Shown piece by piece: positions 43,435-46,122 of a stretch of 46,122 nucleotides of DNA. The stretch covers positions 1 to 46,122 of the forward strand of contig JAFGUG010000083.1 of NCBI GenBank assembly GCA_016938655.1, written 5' to 3'. Positions within the stretch are counted from its first letter, which is position 1. Each line of letters starts with the position of its first letter. Source of the DNA: Thiotrichales bacterium (GTDB lineage: Bacteria; Pseudomonadota; Gammaproteobacteria; Thiomicrospirales; Thiomicrospiraceae). Under the pieces are notes generated by a model. The model made no database searches and was not told the DNA's origin. It saw only the letters and a program-made list of their open reading frames with translations. Made by a program: the position numbers and the translations under genes.

Positions 43435-45006
43435 ATGGAATTCCGCAATATTAACGACATCGAAAACGCGACGACTCGCGGCCGTAAAGAGATGTTCCGC
43501 TTTGGAACAGCCCTCCTTTTTATCATTGTCATTATGCTCTTTACCGCCAACCTAAACGTGGGTACCGGTACTGTCAGTATTGAACTGGTTGTAGCCGCCA
43601 TGATTGGTGGCTATATGGCCTTAAACATTGGAGCCAATGACGTTGCCAACAATGTTGGCCCTGCGGTTGGCTCTAAAGCCTTAACACTGACCGGCGCCAT
43701 TATTATTGCGGCAATTTTTGAATCGGCTGGCGCATTGATTGCCGGCGGTGAAGTCGTGAGTACCATTAAAAACGGGATTATTGACCCGGCGATGGTGGGA
43801 GACACCGATACCTTTATTTGGTTAATGATGGCCGCGCTGCTTGCTGGTGCTATCTGGCTTAACATTGCCACCGCTTTAGGCGCACCCGTTTCTACGACCC
43901 ACTCAATCGTGGGGGGTGTACTCGGAGCCGGAATTGCCGCGGCCGGTTGGAACATTGCTAACTGGGATAAAATGGGCGCGATTGCCGCAAGTTGGGTCAT
44001 CTCGCCGGTTATTGGTGGTTTAGTGGCCGCACTGTTCTTAATGTGGATTAAAAGAAGCATTACCTACAAAGACGATATGCTCCACAATGCCAAAAAAATG
44101 GTCCCTATTTTAATTGCCATTATGGCTTGGGCGTTCTCAACCTACTTGATTATGAAAGGCCTCAAGAAGATCTGGAAGGTCGACTTTGTTACCGCAGCAC
44201 TGATTGGATTAGCCATTGCGAGTTTTATTTACATTACCGTTAGACCGCTGATTGCAAGAGCCGCAAATAAGTTACAAAACAACAAAGAGAGTATTAACTC
44301 ATTGTTTACCATTCCGTTAATTTTTGCGGCGGCGCTATTAAGCTTTGCCCACGGCGCAAATGACGTGGCTAATGCGGTTGGACCTTTGGCGGCGATTAAT
44401 GATGCCCTACAAAGTGAAGGTGTGCACACCAAAGCGGAAATTCCGATATGGGTCATGCTAATCGGGGCGATTGGTATCAGTATTGGTTTACTGCTATTTG
44501 GACCTAAACTTATTAAAACCGTTGGTCAAGAAATTACGGAACTCGATCAAATGCGTGCCTTTTCAATTGCAATGGCCGCAGCGATTACGGTCATCGTTGC
44601 ATCACAACTCGGTTTACCCGTCAGTTCAACCCACATTGCCGTGGGTGGTGTATTTGGGGTTGGATTCTTACGAGAATACTTAAAACGCACGCACGCCAAA
44701 ACCATTCAAGAGATTCGTGACCACCATCAAGGCGCCGACCAACAAGAAGTTGAAATGTTTATCCAGCAGTTTGAATCGTCGTCACTTGAACAGAAAAAGT
44801 TCATGCTGTCACAGCTAAAGCAGAAAGATGCGGAAGTCGACTTAAGTAAGAAAGAACGTAAGTCGTTAAATAAGGTTTATCAAAAAGAACTGGTCAAACG
44901 TTCTGCGTTCTTAAAAATTGCCGCGGCTTGGGTCATTACGGTACCCGCTTCTGCACTGTTAGCCGCCGTGTTCTTCTTTATGATTCGTGGCTTGATGTTG
45001 CCTTAA
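43435..45006 (+). CDS. Inorganic phosphate transporter, PiT family
   Basis: A 523-residue membrane protein that moves metal-phosphate with protons or Na+. The two PiT signatures are GANDVANNVGP at 66 onward and GANDVANAVGP at 307 onward, each followed by a ProD-like repeat (PVSTTHSIVGGVLG at 151, PVSSTHIAVGGVFG near 395). About ten to twelve membrane helices can be seen. A long cytoplasmic loop near 410-495 (DQQEVEMFIQQFESSSLEQKKFMLSQLKQK) is charged and helical. Length is like PitA. CAAGAG precedes the ATG. Divergent from pstS with a Pho box between, so low-phosphate signalling could set both. Confidence 0.94.
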   Translation: MEFRNINDIENATTRGRKEMFRFGTALLFIIVIMLFTANLNVGTGTVSIELVVAAMIGGYMALNIGANDVANNVGPAVGSKALTLTGAIIIAAIFESAGALIAGGEVVSTIKNGIIDPAMVGDTDTFIWLMMAALLAGAIWLNIATALGAPVSTTHSIVGGVLGAGIAAAGWNIANWDKMGAIAASWVISPVIGGLVAALFLMWIKRSITYKDDMLHNAKKMVPILIAIMAWAFSTYLIMKGLKKIWKVDFVTAALIGLAIASFIYITVRPLIARAANKLQNNKESINSLFTIPLIFAAALLSFAHGANDVANAVGPLAAINDALQSEGVHTKAEIPIWVMLIGAIGISIGLLLFGPKLIKTVGQEITELDQMRAFSIAMAAAITVIVASQLGLPVSSTHIAVGGVFGVGFLREYLKRTHAKTIQEIRDHHQGADQQEVEMFIQQFESSSLEQKKFMLSQLKQKDAEVDLSKKERKSLNKVYQKELVKRSAFLKIAAAWVITVPASALLAAVFFFMIRGLMLP

Positions 45007-45040
45007 ATCAAGGTACTATCCAACCCATTCAGGGGTATTT

Positions 45041-45068
45041 AAAAGGGAGCTTAAACGCTCCCTTTTTT
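45041..45068 (+). terminator. Terminator of the PiT gene
   Basis: AAAAGGGAGC at 45041-45050 pairs with GCTCCCTTTT at 45057-45066 around TTAAAC, followed by more T's. Confidence 0.92.
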
Positions 45069-45362
45069 GTGTCCAATTTTTCCCCAACAACCATTAACCG
45101 ATTCACAACTCAGCAAATTGTAAAAGTGAACAGGCCTGCTAACATTTAAATACAGGCTTAAGTAAACAAACAAAGTCTGGGGTGTGACATGACCAAATTA
45201 AGCCGTAACCCATTTAAAGAAAAGAAAACTGGAAAATGATTAAGAGAGTAAATGATTAAAAAGAGGTGTTAATGAAAAAACAAGGGTGTTGATAAAAGAC
45301 CGCTTATAACAATCGGCACGGCAAACTAACCAACCCTTAATTCAGAAAGCATTTATCCATTA
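45069..45362. other. 294-bp stretch without a supported gene
   Basis: It holds a CAGGCCTG copy at 45131 and a 16-codon ORF at 45189-45239 (MTKLSRNPFKEKKTGK) that might be a remnant. No promoter or RNA was recognised here. Confidence 0.5.
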
Positions 45363-45419
45363 GTGCGTAAAACCCAGTCCTTCAGGGCGGGGATATAAGC
45401 GCACAGGCGAAGCCTTTTT
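45363..45419 (+). ncRNA. Structured hairpin upstream of tnpB, candidate IS605 end or omega-RNA-like element
   Basis: GTGCG (45363-45367) and CGCAC (45400-45404) enclose an inner stem CCCAGTCC (45373-45380), loop TTCA, GGGCGGGG (45385-45392). A short AGGC-GAA-GCCT stem with five T's follows at 45406-45418. CCTTCAGGGCGGGG-like sequences are typical of IS200/IS605 ends and TnpB guide RNA scaffolds. Normally the scaffold lies at the 3' side of tnpB, so this upstream copy could be the left end or belong to another element. Confidence 0.45.
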
Positions 45420-45464
45420 CTTCTATGTATAGCCGTTCATTTTGAATTATGTTACATTATTCAT

Positions 45465-46122
45465 ATGGAACAAACGATTCGAAAAGCCTTTAAATTCCGA
45501 CTTAATCCAGGTTCTGAGAAAGTGCAGAAGATGGTTGAGTTTGCGGGTGCAAATCGCTTTATTTGGAATAAAGCCTTAGCGATGAACCTGTTTCGATTAG
45601 AGCAGAAAAAACCATTGCTTTGGTATAACGAATTAGCATTTTGGCTAAAACTTTGGAAATCCTCAGAAGAGTATGGATTTCTAAAAACCGTTCATTCTCA
45701 ACCATTACAACAAACTCTCAAAAACTTAGAAAAAGCGTTCAAAGACGGTTTCGATCAAAAACAGCCTTTAAAACGGATTCCAAAATTCAAGAAAAAAGGT
45801 TTGAGTGACAGTTTTCGTTACCCTCAAGGCGTAAAAGTTGATCAGGCCTGTAACAAGGTTTTTCTACCAAAGATTGGTTGGGTCAAATATCGAAACTCTC
45901 GACAAGTCATCGGCGATGTTAAAAACATGACCGTTTCTCGCAAGGGAAAGTATTGGTATGTGTCGATTCAGACTGAGTACGAAGCTGAAATACCACGTCA
46001 TTCATCAGTCAGTATGATTGGTGTTGATATGGGTATTACTCGCTTTGTAACCTTGTCAGACGGCTCATACGTAGAACCTTTAAACAGTTTTAGAAAGTTA
46101 TCAAAGAAACTGGCTTTTGAGC
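45465..46122 (+). CDS. tnpB: IS605-family TnpB-type RNA-guided nuclease or transposase accessory (3' end outside window)
   Basis: At least 219 residues of a TnpB. The N-terminus (IRKAFKFRLNPGSEKVQKMVEFAGANRFIWNKAL) is the helix-turn-helix DUF typical of OrfB/TnpB. The first RuvC Asp is Asp188 in IGVDMGITRFVTLSDG. The RuvC-II Glu, zinc finger and RuvC-III Asp lie beyond the window. No tnpA (Y1 transposase) is seen upstream, so it may be an IS1341-type stand-alone element. The ATG at 45465 has no ribosome site. A CAGGCCTG copy at 45843 (Gln-Ala-Cys) is inside. The gene lies at the right end of the window and follows a structured hairpin. Confidence 0.9.
   Translation, partial: MEQTIRKAFKFRLNPGSEKVQKMVEFAGANRFIWNKALAMNLFRLEQKKPLLWYNELAFWLKLWKSSEEYGFLKTVHSQPLQQTLKNLEKAFKDGFDQKQPLKRIPKFKKKGLSDSFRYPQGVKVDQACNKVFLPKIGWVKYRNSRQVIGDVKNMTVSRKGKYWYVSIQTEYEAEIPRHSSVSMIGVDMGITRFVTLSDGSYVEPLNSFRKLSKKLAFE

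Larger units (their letters stand above)
208..45850. repeat. Highly iterated palindrome CAGGCCTG, dispersed over the window (22 copies)
   Basis: 8-mer CAGGCCTG starts at 209, 2002, 3773, 5300, 13455, 19487, 23484, 23556, 26283, 27941, 28439, 29630, 29682, 31683, 35435, 35463, 35876, 38605, 39742, 42143, 45131 and 45843. Twelve are the full 10-mer GCAGGCCTGC. Intergenic copies are 2002, 5300, 26283, 28439, 29630, 29682, 35435, 35463, 42143 and 45131. The longest symmetrical copy is TCAGCAGGCCTGCTGA at 31679-31694. Each is a separate site; the coordinates of this entry only mark the span. Confidence 0.9.

Noticed and set aside
44229..44456. Reverse-strand frames inside the PiT gene and many similar frames elsewhere
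   Set aside because: They lie fully inside well-supported genes, have no ribosome sites and show no recognisable domain. They are shadows of the true reading frames.
45189..45239. 16-codon ORF MTKLSRNPFKEKKTGK
   Set aside because: Very short, with only a weak GGGGTG upstream and no recognised family. It may be a remnant of a disrupted gene, so it is noted inside the intergenic entry only.
1..46122. CRISPR arrays, prophage genes, restriction-modification or other defence islands
   Set aside because: No regularly spaced repeats, phage structural genes or defence genes were seen apart from the TnpB gene and the HicA-like protein.

Overview
The window looks like chromosomal core DNA of a gammaproteobacterium. 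Gene content and the modest GC level (by eye, low to mid 40s percent) would fit a sulfur-oxidising Thiomicrospira/Hydrogenovibrio-type organism, but that genus call is inference. Firmer support for the class comes from gene order: amgK-murU divergent from lptD-surA-pdxA-rsmA-apaH, and rsmI divergent from lpoA-yraN. No rRNA, tRNA, prophage or CRISPR array was seen.

Layout. 1-5.8 kb: the 5' part of recQ, a secreted TIGR03790-type protein, a LysR regulator divergent from pirin, and a small Spy-like exported protein. 5.8-12.0 kb: a 650-bp AT-rich region with an unusual helically phased array, then a CheB-CheR-PAS gene split by a C7 tract, then a PAS-GGDEF-EAL protein. These form a signalling locus for receptor-type methylation chemistry and c-di-GMP. 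12.0-17.9 kb: rsmI, lpoA, yraN, a 143-bp palindromic element, and ppsA. 18.1-21.4 kb: a four-gene DUF2796 / ABC ATPase / FtsX-like permease / DUF3299 operon, probably metal (zinc) related, behind a perfect 10-bp inverted repeat. 21.4-31.5 kb: hemH, an orphan umuC, a PEP-CTERM protein preceded by a coupled 18-codon ORF, an oxidative-stress group (DyP peroxidase, YaaA, AhpD-like), an unknown exported protein with a clear promoter, a HicA-like orphan, rluF, and murU-amgK (cell-wall recycling). 31.5-38.3 kb: lptD-surA-pdxA-rsmA-apaH (outer-membrane assembly, vitamin B6, ribosome maturation). 38.3-45.0 kb: a small membrane protein, BolA, a secreted DsrE-like protein, a VIT-family transporter, a voltage-gated cation channel, a 2Fe-2S ferredoxin, PstS with a Pho box, and a PiT transporter. 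45.1-46.1 kb: the start of an IS605-type TnpB gene with a structured hairpin just upstream; the gene runs off the window.

The strongest unexplained signal is a highly iterated palindrome, CAGGCCTG (usually GCAGGCCTGC). I counted 22 copies in 46 kb, where fewer than one is expected by chance. It occurs in intergenic DNA and in coding DNA in all three reading frames, which suggests selection on the DNA itself. It is absent from about 5.3 to 13.4 kb, the signalling locus. Two of its intergenic occurrences form terminator-like or attenuator-like hairpins.

Counts and positions were read by eye from the sequence. Family names come from recognised motifs and not from database searches.
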